From: Luteimonas vadosa
Lineage (GTDB): Bacteria; Pseudomonadota; Gammaproteobacteria; Xanthomonadales; Xanthomonadaceae
Direction of reading: 5' to 3'
Assembly: GCF_039543545.1 (NCBI RefSeq)
Contig: NZ_BAABJY010000002.1
Span: forward strand, 744,001 to 808,000
Length of the DNA: 64,000 nt
Shown here one piece after another: positions 63,855 through 64,000 of the stretch (position 1 is the first letter of the stretch; each line of letters opens with the position of its first letter). Both the position numbers and the translations under genes were made by a program. The notes beneath the pieces were generated by a model. That model was not told the origin of the DNA and did no database searches. It saw only the letters and a program-made list of their open reading frames with translations.

Positions 63855-64000
63855 CCTTGCATGCGGCCGACGAACCACCGTCTTTCGCACCTGTACGGAT
63901 GGCCCGGGGCGGGTTGGCCGCCGCTTTGGCGGTGCTCGTGCCGCGGGAACCCGGAGATCAGTTGGGAATTGGTAGCCGGTATCCGGCCCCTGGCGCCGCC
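63855..64000. other. Window end, no gene recognised
   Basis: The last 146 bases hold a small hairpin-like CCGCC/GGCGG pair (63922-63936) but no open frame with family resemblance or ribosome-binding site. It may be the upstream region of a gene that begins outside the window. Confidence 0.4.

Overview
The window is a very GC-rich stretch (about two-thirds G+C or more by eye) of a gammaproteobacterial chromosome. It most probably comes from the Lysobacteraceae/Xanthomonadaceae (Lysobacter or Luteimonas-like). This is inferred from gene order, from protein styles (short TonB-like protein, DarP/YjgA next to TldE, DUF4870 pair, SIMPL protein) and from third-position G/C bias. Nearly everything is chromosomal core. 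I see no tRNA, rRNA, CRISPR array, insertion sequence, phage or integrase gene.

Layout. 1-2.8 kb: the 3' end of parC, then a periplasmic penicillin-acylase-family Ntn hydrolase. 3-8.7 kb (minus): map-glnD-dapD-arsC-like-dapE, almost all joined by 4-nt overlaps. 8.7-24.4 kb (plus): the deeply conserved rpsB-tsf-pyrH-(cation diffusion facilitator)-frr-uppS-cdsA-dxr-rseP-bamA-lpxD-fabZ-lpxA-lpxB-rnhB block, joining translation, isoprenoid and phospholipid synthesis, outer-membrane protein assembly and lipid A synthesis. 24.4-27.9 kb: three accessory genes (a lipoprotein, a ToxR/CadC-type membrane regulator with TPRs, and a DUF1232-like protein) that split the usual rnhB-dnaE junction. 28.3-35.6 kb (plus): dnaE, accA, tilS, xseB, ispA; ispA carries an in-frame, inverted-repeat-bounded insertion. 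35.6-46.6 kb (mostly minus): two tandem DUF4870 membrane proteins, tldE/pmbA, darP (plus), tldD, yhdP, rng, maf. 46.7-48.6 kb (plus): SIMPL protein, a 63-aa acidic protein, a TonB-like protein. 48.7-54.8 kb (minus): leuS-lptE-holA-nadD-rsfS-rlmH, also deeply conserved. 54.9-63.8 kb (plus): accessory genes, namely a TPR/TylF-type methyltransferase, a remnant of a CHASE3-GGDEF protein, a secreted amidohydrolase coupled to a SemiSWEET transporter, a YbbN-like thioredoxin, a DUF4442 hotdog protein, a Ser/Thr kinase with an FGE-like extracytoplasmic domain, and a secreted DUF885 metallopeptidase.

The genes cooperate mainly in envelope building: UppS, CdsA and Dxr feed lipid carriers and phospholipids; RseP, BamA, LptE and YhdP serve outer-membrane homeostasis; LpxD, FabZ, LpxA and LpxB make lipid A; AccA and FabZ supply acyl chains. 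Translation and replication housekeeping (rpsB, tsf, frr, map, leuS, rsfS, rlmH, dnaE, holA, rnhB) lies between them. I did not find a convincing wholly new system. The most interesting signals are the small mobile-type element inside ispA, the diguanylate cyclase remnant, the kinase-FGE fusion, the translationally coupled hydrolase/transporter pair, and the possible regulatory hairpin in front of rpsB.
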